A DNA stretch of 47,001 nt, taken from NCBI GenBank assembly GCA_015680685.1, contig MNCI01026477.1:82458-129458 (forward strand), in the 5' to 3' direction. This DNA comes from Gnetum montanum. Taxonomy: Eukaryota > Streptophyta > Gnetopsida > Gnetales > Gnetaceae. The translations under genes were made by a program, and so were the position numbers. Under the pieces are notes generated by a model that saw only the letters and a program-made list of their open reading frames with translations, made no database searches and had not been told where the DNA came from. Positions within the stretch are counted from its first letter, which is position 1. The number at the start of each line of letters is the position of its first letter. Positions 22,696-33,264 of the stretch are shown here, in pieces.

Positions 22696-24040
22696 AGGGT
22701 AACCTGAGGCTCTAAGGTAAGTCCCACCCCCACGTAACACATGAGAATGCCTGGCAAACAGGCTTACACATGAGCGTGTGGAGAAGGAACGCCAACAGCT
22801 AGCTGTGGGGCCACCCAAGCCCACACCACTTAACTCCATGCCCATGTCATCATCTAATGATCGACCGAACACAGACAGCAAAGGTGAATCATCTAAAACA
22901 TAAGAACCGCATAAAACGACAATTCTGAACAAGAATGAAAAACCACTAAAACGCGAAATAAAAATATTGGGTCCAATGGACCCAGTTACTATTGATAAAA
23001 ACGTCCCTGATAGTAGAGATTTTTCAATGGCCCTAACACAAGTTACCCAAGCACTAAAACAAAAAAACACTTCATTAAGCTTGTACGACTTGGTTTTAAC
23101 ATCCCAAACACATAGGGAAGCTTTGGTACGTATGTTAACATCAATCCCGGTAAGCGAGGACTTGCCTTCAAATGAACCGTCTATTCATGCAGTGATGCAC
23201 TCGCCTCACGGGACTACTCCTAAACCCGTAAGCTTTCATGATGACAATGTCAAAGTGGACAAGAAAATGGGGGAAATAACAATAGCCCCCATGTTCATAA
23301 CCATACATGTGAACCAGTTCAAGATACATAGGGTCCACGTAGATGATGGAGCTGCAACCAATGTTGTACCATACCCCATCGTCAAACAATTGGGGCTTAC
23401 TGAGTCAATTAAACCGACCACAACTAATTGTTTAAAATCCTTCAGTGGGTCATGCGTAATGGTAAAAGGGACAATAACCTTGGATTTCATAGCGGGGGAC
23501 CAGTTCCCTACATCTGTCGACTTCCTAGTGGTTGATGAGATGCCAGGGTTCAACCTAATATTAGGGAGACCCTGGTTGGCCCAACTTAGAGCTTTCTCCT
23601 CCCCCATACACCAAGAAATTCACCTGCCTTATGAGGGCAGTGAGATCATCATACACGGGGAAGCAGCTACCCCTATCATTTCGTCGCACATAGACATAGA
23701 TTAGGGTTCGGAAGTCGAGATCGAAAAGCCTAGCCGAAACGATAAGAATCTGCAACCACTGGTAAGTAGTAAGCCTTCGAACATGGGACAAAAGCCTCCT
23801 AAAACCGAAATGCCTACGTCGGATGCTGTACGCACACCTCCTCATACAGAAACAATTACAGAAATGATAACAGACACTAACACACCTGAGAACACTGACA
23901 TAGAAGCCATTCCATTGGACGTCCCTTGGGCTGAATTACCATTCAATGTGATCAGTGAAGGGGACATCGAATACAAAATCATACCAATTAATAAATCGCA
24001 GGACATAAACATAAAAAGAATAAAGAAACAATTAAAATAA
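22664..24040 (+). pseudogene. pro: Element C protease region (broken)
   Basis: In frame with the second half of gag. Stops lie at 22661, 22700 and several more before 22967, then the frame is open to 23703 and again to 24040. The aspartic protease has the active-site loop VHVDDGAATNVVPYPIVKQL (about 23335) and the closing LILGRPWL (about 23560), with the usual distance between them. The downstream piece (23783-24040) is acidic and Thr-rich with VPWAELPFNVI. In the Tat family this region cuts the polyprotein. The gag-pro frame ends here and RT resumes 5.6 kb downstream. Confidence 0.85.
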
Positions 24041-24044
24041 GATC

Positions 24045-24380
24045 ATCACTCCTCGTCCGAAACGACGTTAAACTATATGTCGTCCGAAATGACATCAAAC
24101 TACGATAAAACCCAAAACACAAAAATAATAATAAACAACAAAAAGATTAAAATTAAACAATACTCTCTTCGTCCGAAATGACGTTAAACTATATCCTTTG
24201 TCCGGAAAGATGTTAAACTATCATGTCCGCAATGACATAAAACTAGCCACGATCAAAAATGGTCGGTCCACCAAAAAACTTATCCACCTTACCCAAAATA
24301 TTGCTCGTTTACAATGGGGCCCGAAACGGCCTTGAACTATGCATAGTGGCCCGAAATGGCTTTAAACTAGTACGTACTTT
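24045..24380 (+). repeat. TAAACT minisatellite at the left edge of the antisense cassette
   Basis: Directly after the gag-pro stop there are about eight units of 20-35 bp of the form GTCCGAAATGACGTTAAACTA (for example at 24053, 24079, 24170, 24200, 24225, 24320 and 24350). The same core, YCCG-N-AtGaC-NN-TAAACT, fills the 3' UTRs of A and C and recurs at 29565-29660 at the right edge. Confidence 0.8.
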
Positions 24381-24894
24381 GTTTTCCTTTTCACATGTCA
24401 TTTATGGTTACTTTAGTACATTATGCTTTAAACAAAGAAGTAAAACTCAAAACATTTTACATTATCATGTCGCATGTGCAATCAAACTCAAAACAAGCCA
24501 AAACATTCTACATTGATGTGTCATGTTTACAATTAAATTCAAAATCAACAAAAAATTTCTTACATACAACATTGTAAACTTACAAGTTTCAACTCTTTTC
24601 ATCCATTTCAGAATTTTCAAGTCACATTTCCCATATAAATCTGACTCAAAAACAAAACAACAAAAACTTAAAAATTAAAACACTAAAATCCGAGGTGGGA
24701 GGGTCGCCCTCTCTAGAGCCACCAGCATCAGGGGCCCCTGCTCCACTGGGGCCAGCCTCTCCGGCTTCATCACCACCTTCATCCTGAAGACACCAAAAAA
24801 AATAATAATAACAAACAACCAACATAAGAATAAGCAAATGTTAAAATTTTAAACGTTATCCAATAGATTAACTTCATAAGAACAAAACGCTTAC

Positions 24895-25679
24895 CATGGG
24901 AGATCCCCCTAAGCCAAACTCCAGCCAGCGGAGGATTTCCTCCTCTGAAACGCTAGCCCAATCTGTCCCATCAAGGCCTAAGTCAACGTCTGCCAAAGCC
25001 TTTCCTTTGTCAACAGCTGACCAGGTAGGATGTTTCAGAGGGAATTTGCCCACTGATGTTTCCCTAGACGCAATCGTGATCACCCTTGTAGGCAACTCCA
25101 TTTCCACAGTTGTATTCTAAGCAAAAGTATCGAAGGCCGAACGCAAATCTAAACCTTCCACAAACATTTCTAGTTGGCACTTTTCAACAGAAACCTCTTT
25201 TAATGACTTCTTGTAGTAATTTTTGTGATTTTTCTCATCTTGACCCCACTTACGAACCTTAGAAGCAAACGCCTTCCAATCTTGACATTTAAGGTTTAGG
25301 AGATCAATTTGAGCTTTGCATTCTTCCATTCTCCGAGTCAGCGATGCATGAAGATTTAGAAGGTTCCAATACCTGGTGTATGTAACCTCCGACATTTGCC
25401 AAGAGCGATCTCCACTTAGTCTAGCAGCGGCGAACTCATATCGAGCCTTTAAATCGTCACGTTCCGCTGACAACTCAGAGACGGCCTTCTCTTTTGCCTG
25501 TATCTATAGCCACAACTGCTCAATGGAACGCCTACAAGTCCATAATGACTTAGCATTGTGCGCAAGGCTTTCTACAACTCCTTCATAAACAGGCCTTGGC
25601 ACCTGCTCCACTTCTGGGGAGAGTGTGATTAGGCTTTCCATGCTAATGCTTTCAGAGGGATCCCATCTCAATTTAGCAC
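24895..25679 (-). other. Antisense gene exon 7 (coiled coil)
   Basis: Encodes a heptad-rich segment: SIEQLWL, a TAG, IQAKEKAVSELSAERDDLKA, YWNLLNLHASLTRRMEECKA, QIDLLNLKCQDWKAFASKV and KSLKEVSVEKCQLEMFVEGL, then a second TAG and a compact tail with EEEILRWLEFGLGGSPM. The exon ends at the donor GTAAGC, phase 0, matching exon 8. The coiled coil suggests self-association or binding to a partner such as Gag. Confidence 0.6.
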
Positions 25680-26367
25680 CTACCCACGCGAAAAATACAA
25701 ATGTTAAAACTATACAAACAGGATGTGAAGCTCCAAATCTTTAACTGATTTATACCTATATCAGGGTAGGCTTCTTGGATCCGTTCAACGACTTCCTCCG
25801 CGATTCCAGCCACAAAATCCATCTTACTTGGCATTTCTGACCAAGTAAGTGGCTCACGAGTACGGGAAGAACTAACCTCAGCGGTCCTCTCAGGGGGAAC
25901 CGTCTTCATGGGTACGTCCAACCGTACCGTCCTGGTCTCGCTACCTTCATCTGAAAAGCATAAAAACACAAAAATAAAAGACCATAGAGGCAATAACTAA
26001 TTCAGTAAATAAAAACGAACTAAAAGCGAAAACGTACGATGATCCTTATCACCCTCTGGGGGATTGCCCAAATCCAAATTACCCTTAAGGAAGCTACTGA
26101 ATACCTGGTTGATAGCGTCGTAGTCGTCTAACGGTCCAGTCTCAGTAGTCTTCTCCATTGACTGCTCCGTTCCTCCGCCTTGGATTTTCTCTGGACTTTC
26201 CTTCCCATTTTTTTTCTCGGTATTCGTCTCCTCCTCCTCTGTGATGATCTCCAAAGCCTGCTTCCTCACTTTTTCAAGTCAAAAACAGCAACAATACGTA
26301 AGCAATTTAAGTAAAAGTTATAAACAAACGAAAAGGATAAAATAATAAGCGGGTGAGCCTCGCTTAC

Positions 26368-27408
26368 CAAGCATCTTGAAGCGTATGCACTTCACATGTG
26401 GCTGGTTGACATCGGCAACTTCCTCCGTCGCACGTTCAGGCCTTTTCAACTTCGACTTGGCTCGGCCAATGGTTTCCTTGATAACCCGTTCTGCCCACCT
26501 AGCAGTTAAAGGTACATCATCTGGCTCCAATCCCAGACTATCCCGTGTGTGGATTGAACCGCCAGATGATCCCCTCGTGGTAACAGAAATGGATTCATCA
26601 ATGCCTTCTGGGGCATCTTGGGTTTTGGCTGTCGCAAACAAGTGTTTGACCCACGGGCGGGATAGTTGACCCCGATCCCGCAGAACAAACTTGTTGTCTG
26701 CGCGAACCACAAGGAACTCGGTAAAATGGCGAAGATAAATGCCGAAGAAGGCAAAGGTGAAGTGAGATTGTTCTTCGATATTCAAGCGCAACCGCACTAT
26801 CTCTTTGTGCATGCCCGCCAACAAAAATTGGGCCCAGTTATACTGCATGCCAGTTTCTAAGATAGTTCGCATGATGCGTACCGCCTCAACCCCAAGACTC
26901 CTCACCTGGGAAAGGGTTTTGGGGAATACCCATGCCCGAATCAGGGGGTATAATTCGTTCACCTCTACGACTTTCACTTTCCCCTGCATCAGGAATCCCT
27001 TGGTGCTTTTGGCCACGCCTAGCCAAGATTCCAACTCACGGATCGTCTGGAGCTCTTTATGAGCTCTGTCCAACACTACCAGTAGGCCATCTGCCGGTAC
27101 GTCAAACAAGTTGGAAAAGAACATGGGCGACAGATGAAACATCACCTTGACACCCTTAATCTAGGTGCTATACTGTGAGACAGACTCATTAAAGGAGTCC
27201 ACGATCCCAATCATCTCCCCGATTGATACGTCAGGGCTAAGCATCATAAAATGCTCCATGAGACCAGCATCGTCCAGGCAACGAGTGAGGGATGGTGGAG
27301 CTTGCTTACATAGCCACTTCTGTGCCTTTGCCACCTCCCTGAACTTCATTGACAAAGTGGTCTCAGTTCGTCCTGTTGTCACGGGATCCCCACCGGGAGG
27401 TACATCAA
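26368..27408 (-). other. Antisense gene exon 4 (plant-transposon-protein-like region)
   Basis: The longest exon, 347 codons, with one TAG at 27163-27161. It carries REVAKAQKWLCKQAPPSLTR, FFSNLFDVPADGL, LYPLIRAWVFPKTLSQVRSL, NWAQFLLAGMHKEIVRLRLN and FAFFGIYLRHF. The layout resembles plant mobile-domain or Transposase_32-type proteins that accompany many plant elements. The resemblance is weak and needs a profile search. Its C-terminal part is basic and Arg-rich, ending at the donor GTAAGC. Confidence 0.5.
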
Positions 27409-27838
27409 CTGTTAAAACAAGTTAAAATGATCATATCAGCATAACTCCAAACAGTTGAACAAACCCACTAGCGCATCTAGGAAATGTTATTACTCACTGT
27501 TAGTGGCAGATTTGGAGGTGCTGCCAAATTTTTGAGGGAAGACTGGCCCCTGATCTGTCCAGTCCTCATGAAGCCACCCATGAGCTTTACAGATCGCAAA
27601 TGCCCTGGAAAACTGATTATGAAAATGAACCATCGATCCCTTCGTCTGAGCCAATATGGTCCCATGGAGGGTGGGGCCTGTCATGAAGGCCTCCAGAGTA
27701 GTGTGAGCGAGGGCTATCCCTTCATCCTCAATGAGGGTCTTGTTTGGGTTGGTCTTTGGCCTGCAAACAAACATGTGTTAAAATAAGAAACAAATGCCAA
27801 ATAGAGGTAGGGAAAGCAATAAATTTAAATGGTCCCAC

Positions 27839-28306
27839 CTGGACACTCGGTATACTATGCCAGGAGGATTCTAGAACAGTGTATGTGTGCAGGCAACTAT
27901 AAACAACGTATTATTGAGGTAGTCTAACCCTTGTGGTAATAATGCCCACACGCACGTTAATGGGTGTGTTGACTTTGGCCCGCAGGTAGTACCATCCTCA
28001 TTAACAAATAGCCCCTCGTCAATGTCTTCGATGAAAACCATGACACCCTCGACAGCCCCCAGCAGCATCGCATCAACCACGCTCCGTGCAATCACTTCAT
28101 TGAAGTTTGACCACATGGCCACCTCAAAATCGTCTAGCAGAAAGGCCAAGAAGCCACATGCACCTTCCCAGAACCAAACCCCGTTGTCATCCACAGTTAG
28201 ATCCGAGGGAAGCCCCTCATCCTCAACTGGGCGAACCCATGTTAATACCCCGACGAGTTCAACAATAATGAGGAAGCGCTTACTGTCCCTACAACTAGTC
28301 GCGACA
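27839..28306 (-). other. Antisense gene exon 2 (HAD/FCP1-like domain)
   Basis: Encodes KRFLIIVELVGVL, FWEGACGFLAFLLDDFEVAM, WSNFNEVIARSVVDAML, then LNNTLFIVACTHTLF, a TAG, and NPPGIVYRV. This follows the order of FCP1/NIF-type HAD phosphatases of plants (LDLNG motif, RPG-x-FL-x-FEV-x-WSS segment, NTLLIDDS-x-NPP motif), as recalled from the family. The nucleophile Asp is Glu, the second Asp/Asn is Val, and the paired Asp of the last motif is Val-Ala, so no phosphatase activity is expected. The acceptor TTTTTCTTAG fits best; 28288 is an alternative. Confidence 0.65.
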
Positions 28307-28389
28307 CTAAGAAAAATTAGGCGTGCTTCGAAACAGTCCAAAAAGCAGAAGTTTACATCATAAATCGGCGTTTAAAATGAAAAATTAAC

Positions 28390-29280
28390 TATTTATATTT
28401 AGCGTATACGCCGCATAAACTAGCATCTACGTGGGCCAAACTATTTACACTTAGCGTAAAAAAACGCAATTTAAACTCAGCGTATACGTTGTATACAGAG
28501 CGTATACGCCGACCAACACTTAGCGTAAAAAACAAAATTTAACTCAGCGTATACGCTACCCAATGCAGCGTCTACGCTGACGGCGATCTACTTTATGCTA
28601 ACGAAACCCTCAGTGTATACGCCCGAGTTCGCTTTCAGCGTAAACAGTCTACGTCAACACTGAATAAACAAGTTTACACCAGAAAGATAAGACAAAGGTG
28701 CGCGTAGAGCATATACGCTGAACAAACCCTCAGCATATACGCCGTCACCATAACCAGCACTTACGCCGATGATAAATAAATTACGCTGACAAACATTTCA
28801 CCAATAAAGAGCTATCTACGCTTTACAGTTGCGCTCGGAGTATACGCCAAAAACCCATATGCTGAAAACCCTCTACGCCTGGCGTATACGCCGAGACTGT
28901 CTACGCAACAAACAAAAGATAGCACAAAAACAACAACAGAGGCAGGGCTCAGAGCCTACCTGTGGGACATCACAGGCCACAATGGGATCTTTGGCCTTGG
29001 CAGGCCGTGCAGCATGGCTTCCGTCTCTTCTGCAAAGGTCAGGTCAGGACCCTTCCTTCCCTGGCCCTCCACTTCCTTCCCCTTGCCCATCTTGGTTTGT
29101 CTACGCTATCGATGTAAGTTAATGCTAAGGAAAACTGTCTACGCTGGCGCTTGCAAGCCTACTCTTTGGCGTCTACGCTAGGGTCTCTCTGCGTCTATGC
29201 TGGGGTTTAGTATTCGGCGTCTACGCTAGGGTCACTCTTTGGCGTCTACGCTGAGGTTTAAGTTTACGCTTACGCTGGCA
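28390..29280. repeat. GCGTATACGC/GCGTCTACGCT motif block over antisense intron 1 and 5' UTR
   Basis: Perfect palindromes at 28402, 28500, 28547 and 28882 (start positions), with many variants between 28430 and 28900, all in intron 1. Five GCGTCTACGCT-type copies lie at about 29130-29265 in the 5' UTR. The 131-base exon 1 between them lacks the motif. It is the same motif as in the LTR U3 arrays. Confidence 0.85.
28960..29090 (-). other. Antisense gene exon 1 (start codon, basic N-terminus)
   Basis: ATG at 29090-29088, 43 codons plus two bases, ending CACAG before the donor GTAGGC. The peptide begins MGKGKEVEGQGRKGPD and includes MLHGLPRPKIPLWPV. The start was chosen because it is the first ATG after the TATA box and its phase matches exon 2. 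Confidence 0.65.
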
Positions 29281-29341
29281 CAGTTTACACTGTTTCTCAC
29301 GTTGTTGCTTTCACAGTAAGAAGAAAATGGACCCCCCTTCC

Positions 29342-29351
29342 CTTTATATAG
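29342..29351 (-). promoter_or_regulatory. TATA box of the antisense gene
   Basis: On the minus strand the sequence reads GCGCTATATAAAGGGAAGGG. It lies about 250 bases upstream of the exon 1 ATG, giving a predicted start of transcription near 29315. The plus strand reading TTTATATAG is also TATA-like but has no gene behind it. Confidence 0.6.
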
Positions 29352-29559
29352 CGCCCCGATGACACTGACGTTGACGCCGCCGCCATTTATGCCGCCGTTG
29401 CTCCTTTTTTTTGCCTTTTTTGCTTATTTTTTGCTAAAATTTGCCAGAAAAAATGATAAAAAATTATTACAAATTATTAAAAATAGAGATCATTATGTCC
29501 TGGTTCCTCCGTGGACCCCATTTTACATGTGTACGCTAGTCTAAGCCACCAACTCTTCG

Positions 29560-29665
29560 CCCGGTATGGCCTTAAACTGCCATTTCTCCATCTGATGACA
29601 GCCCGGTATGGCCTTAAACTGCCACTCATGGCCCGGTAAGGCCTTAAATTGCCATGCGTCCAGGT
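29560..29665 (+). repeat. TAAACT minisatellite at the right edge of the antisense cassette
   Basis: Three units of GGCCCGGTATGGCCTTAAACT type at about 29560, 29600 and 29630, just upstream of the RT frame. The core matches the array after gag-pro (24045-24380), so the antisense cassette lies between two members of the same repeat family. Confidence 0.75.
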
Positions 29666-32600
29666 GTGACGATAATCCACCATTATACATGTACACATAG
29701 TTTAAAATTACCAAAAGACATAGAACGATCGCCCTTTGCTCATGTAGCTCTCCATTTATTGGTAGGAGCAAGCTCAATGGACTGTCAGCATTTAACCGCG
29801 CCATTAATCATTGATGGACCATACGACCGCATCATGCGGGACATTAACATAAAATTCATCAAATTAAGTTCACCTACGAACGACATGTTCATAGCCTCAA
29901 CACGGAAAACCACAGATGATTACGAAGGTATGACAAAATTCCTTGACATAGAGGCCGAAAATATCACCGAAGACCCGTTAGCTGAAACCCCCATTACCAT
30001 GCCTGATGGGGAAATCAAAGTATTAAAATTAAGCACATTACTGCAACCACAACTAGCAAAAGACATTGAGAACGTACTTAGGGAAAACATGAAAGCATTC
30101 GCTTGGTCCTATACAGACATGCCTGGGCTAGATCCTAGAATTGTCCAACACAATATTATTCTCGACCCCAAACTAAAATCGGTAAAACAAAAGGCACGAA
30201 AATTTAGACCTGAGGTGGCATTGGCAGTTTGCAATGAGATCACCAAGCTTTACCAAGCTAGTTTCATTCGGGCTGTTGATTACGCCGAGTGGGTGTCAAA
30301 CATGGTCATCGTCCCGAAGAAAAATGGAAGCATTCGCTTATGCATCGACTTTCGAGATTTAAACGTAGCAATCATAAAAGATGACTTTCCCCTACCCAGC
30401 ATTGATAAACTCGTTGACTCCACTGCCGGACATGCCTTACTATCTTTTATGGATGGTCTTTCGGGATACAAACAAATACGCATCAACCTGAAACATCAAC
30501 TTCGGACAACCTTTATGATCCCATGGAGAACTTTTTGTTGCACCATGATGCCCTTCGGTCTCAAGAACGCAGGGGCCACATATCAAAGAGCCATGACATT
30601 TATCTGTAGTGATTATATGTTACGATCGCTCAACGATTATGTGGATGACATCGTGGTTAAGTCAAAAACGTCCGAACAACATGTACAAGACCTCGACTTA
30701 GTCTTAAAGCGTTGTTTAAAGTATGAACTAAGACTTAACCCGAAAAAATGTGTCTTTGGCGTCAAAATAGGCAAAATGCTCAGATTTATAGCCTCTGAAG
30801 CAGGGATACGAGTAGACCCCGATAAGGTTAAAGCGATAACAAACCTGAAACCCCCGAGCAACCTTACCAAACTTCAAGGTTTGCAAGGTAGATTGTAGTT
30901 TATCAGGCACTTCATAGAAAGATTGACGGACAAACTAAAACCTATGAATCACCTGTTACGCAAAAACGTCCATTTTGAATGGACTCCGCAGTGCCAGGAA
31001 GCCTTCGAGAACATCAAAACAGCACTTGCCCGACTACCTACAGTTTACCCGCCCCAAAACAACAAACAGTTTTACATCTACCTTGCCACTTCAGAATCAT
31101 CAATCGCGTCTATGCTTTGCCAGAAACAAGATGATGGAACTGAAGTCCCTGGATACTACTTGAGCCATGCCTTAGTTGCCCACGAAAAGAAGTATAACGA
31201 CGTGGAGAAGTCATGTTTAGCTTTGGTCTTTTCTCTAAGAAAATGGCGACATTACCTCTTCCGTAACCAAGTTTACATAATCTGTAAGGACAATGTACTG
31301 AGAGCCATAACAGGGAACATTTACGAAATGAGTCGAATAGCCCGATGGAAAGCCATGATAGCCGAGTTTGTCCTGTACTACGTAGCGCAATCATCAGTCA
31401 AGGGTCAAGCCATAGCAGATCAAATGGCCACATCATCAACATGTGATCAAGCGAGCATAGAACTAGAATTCCCAGATCAGAACATAAGCGCCATAGACAT
31501 AGTGCCGCATGATTATGATGCCATCCTAAACTTTGATGGAGCATCCACCTCTCGAGGAGGAAGTGCAGCCGCTGTCATCACCTATCCCTCCGGGGAGATC
31601 CGACCCTTTGCCTATCGTTTCAACTTTCACTGTACTAACAACATAGAAAAGTATGAAGATATCCTTAGAGGTCTCATGGCAGCACTGGCTTCAGACATCA
31701 TACGGCTTATCGTTAGAGGGGATTCACAATTGGTCGTAAACCAAGTTACAGATATTTACACGTGTAAAGCCCAACACTTACAACCATACTGTGACTTGGA
31801 AAAACACCTAATGAGGCGATTCGAAAACATTGATGTGCAACATGTCTCTCGAAATGATAATACCATCGTAGACGCCTTAGCCACATTAGCGCAAAATATA
31901 TTGCCTAACATGTTTCACGCCTTGCCAAGTTCTGTAATCAACTATGCTGAACCGATAATCGATACTCCCGACATGTTGCCAATTGCATCTGTTAGTACAA
32001 CACATGCGATAGAATGGTACGATGAAATAAAAGAATACCTTCTATGCGGTGAAACGCCGTGACATCTAAAAAATGCACAAAAAGACCCAGTGCGGAAACG
32101 TTCTAAGCAGTATACCCTGGTAGGGGACACACTATGTCGTAGATCCTACAAAGGCATATTGCTAACATGTGTCAGTAATACCGATGCCCAAATTATTGTT
32201 GAACAAGTACATGAGGGACTATGCAGAGGACACATAGCCCCGAAGGACATGGCAACGAAAATAAGACGTCTAGGCTACTATTGGCCACACATGGAGTATG
32301 ATTGTCTCTCCAAGGTTAAAATATGTGTCACTTGCCAAAAAAATAGTAACCTAATCCATGTCCCACCGAATGAGTTACAAACGGCGCAAATCACGTGGCC
32401 CTTCTAAAAATGGGATGGACCTCATTGGTCCAATAACACCCTCATCGTCAGCAGGGCACAGTTTCATCATAACCGCCACTAGATATTTCACGAAGTGGGT
32501 AGAGGCTGTTCCCCTCTGAAAGACCACATCTAAACATGTGTGCAATTTCATTCTTGAAAATATAGTAATCCATTTTGGCATTCCCAGGACAATCATCACT

Positions 32601-33251
32601 GACAACGGGCCGCAGTTTAGCAGTGCCGAGACAAAAACTTTCTGTGACAGTCTAGGGATCAAACACTCTTTTTCGTCCCTTTACTATCCTCAGAGTAATG
32701 GGCAAGCAGAAGCAACAAATAAGACGATTATTACAATACTTAAGAAAATGCTTGCCCAGAGCAAAAGGAAATGGCACGAGCAATTAATATAAGCATTATG
32801 GGCATACTGCACTACAAACCGAACGTCAACAGGTAAAAATCCGTACAGTCTCGTTTACGGTTCAGAAGTTGTCTTACCTCTGGAATTACAGGTACCATCT
32901 TTAAGGATCACACTCTCCGGACTCCTCGACGACGGGCAAAATAATGAGCTACGTATCATTGACCTCGACTCGGTGGAAGAGGAACATGTACGCGCGCTCG
33001 ACCAGATCAAATAGTATCAAAAGCAACAACAACAGTGACATCGGCATCACATCAACAAGCGCCCTATTCAAGAAGGTGACCTTGATCTCAAGGCTATTCG
33101 GGAACACCCGGAAAAATTCTCAGCCAACTGGGAAGGGCCTTACGTGGTTATCAAAGCATTTGATAATGGTGCGTTCAAGCTAACTGACATAGAAGGGAAC
33201 GAGCTTGCCAATCCAATCAATCACTTGTACCTAAAGCTGTTCTACATTTGA
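29654..33251 (+). pseudogene. pol: Element C pol: RT, RNase H, archaeal-type RNase H, integrase (broken)
   Basis: The frame opens after TAA near 29645; the true start may be a splice acceptor. RT has FIRAVDYAEWVSNMVIVPKK, IRLCIDFRDLN, CTMMPFGLKNAGATYQRAM and an intact YVDD (about 30640). The RNase H, second RNase H and integrase match element A. Breaks: TAG 30896, TGA 32060, TAA 32405, a two-base deletion near 32420, TGA 32517, TAA 32790, TAG 33012 and TGA 33036. The catalytic Glu of the second RNase H is Lys (NNIEKYED against NNIAEYEG in A). Compared with A, most stops are one C-to-T or G-to-A change away. The copy cannot make enzyme. Confidence 0.92.
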
Positions 33252-33264
33252 GTACAAGCTCAGG

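Larger units (their letters stand above)
24646..29090 (-). pseudogene. Antisense eight-exon gene in element C: HAD/FCP1-like, transposon-protein-like and coiled-coil protein
   Basis: Minus-strand gene with coding exons 29090-28960, 28306-27839, 27760-27498, 27408-26368, 26268-26038, 25950-25756, 25679-24895 and 24783-24646. All seven introns start GT and end AG; donors include GTGAGT and GTAAGC, and acceptors include TTTGCAG and TTTTCAG. Every junction keeps phase, and the sum is exactly 1084 codons. Four in-frame TAGs (27873, 27163, 25506 and 25119, 5' ends) break it; there is no frameshift. Domains: basic N-terminus; HAD/FCP1-like fold (exons 2-3); a region with FPKTLSQVRSLG and YNWAQFLLAGMHKEI (exon 4); acidic linker (exons 5-6); coiled coil (exon 7); acidic Gly-rich tail. 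A TATA box precedes it. Exon 2 could instead start at 28288. Function unknown; probably an accessory protein of the element. Confidence 0.8.

Noticed and set aside
22624-23070. Minus-strand frame of 148 codons opposite gag-protease
   Set aside because: Shadow of the protease coding strand, with no splice signals or recognisable domain, unlike the antisense gene at 24646-29090.
24646-29090. Antisense TAG codons as programmed recoding
   Set aside because: The sense genes of the same copy show the same type of decay, and plant nuclear genes do not normally read TAG as sense.
24646-29090. Antisense gene as an ordinary host gene disrupted by element C
   Set aside because: It lies wholly between protease and RT of one element, is bracketed by the element's own repeats and shares the LTR motif, so it belongs to the element.
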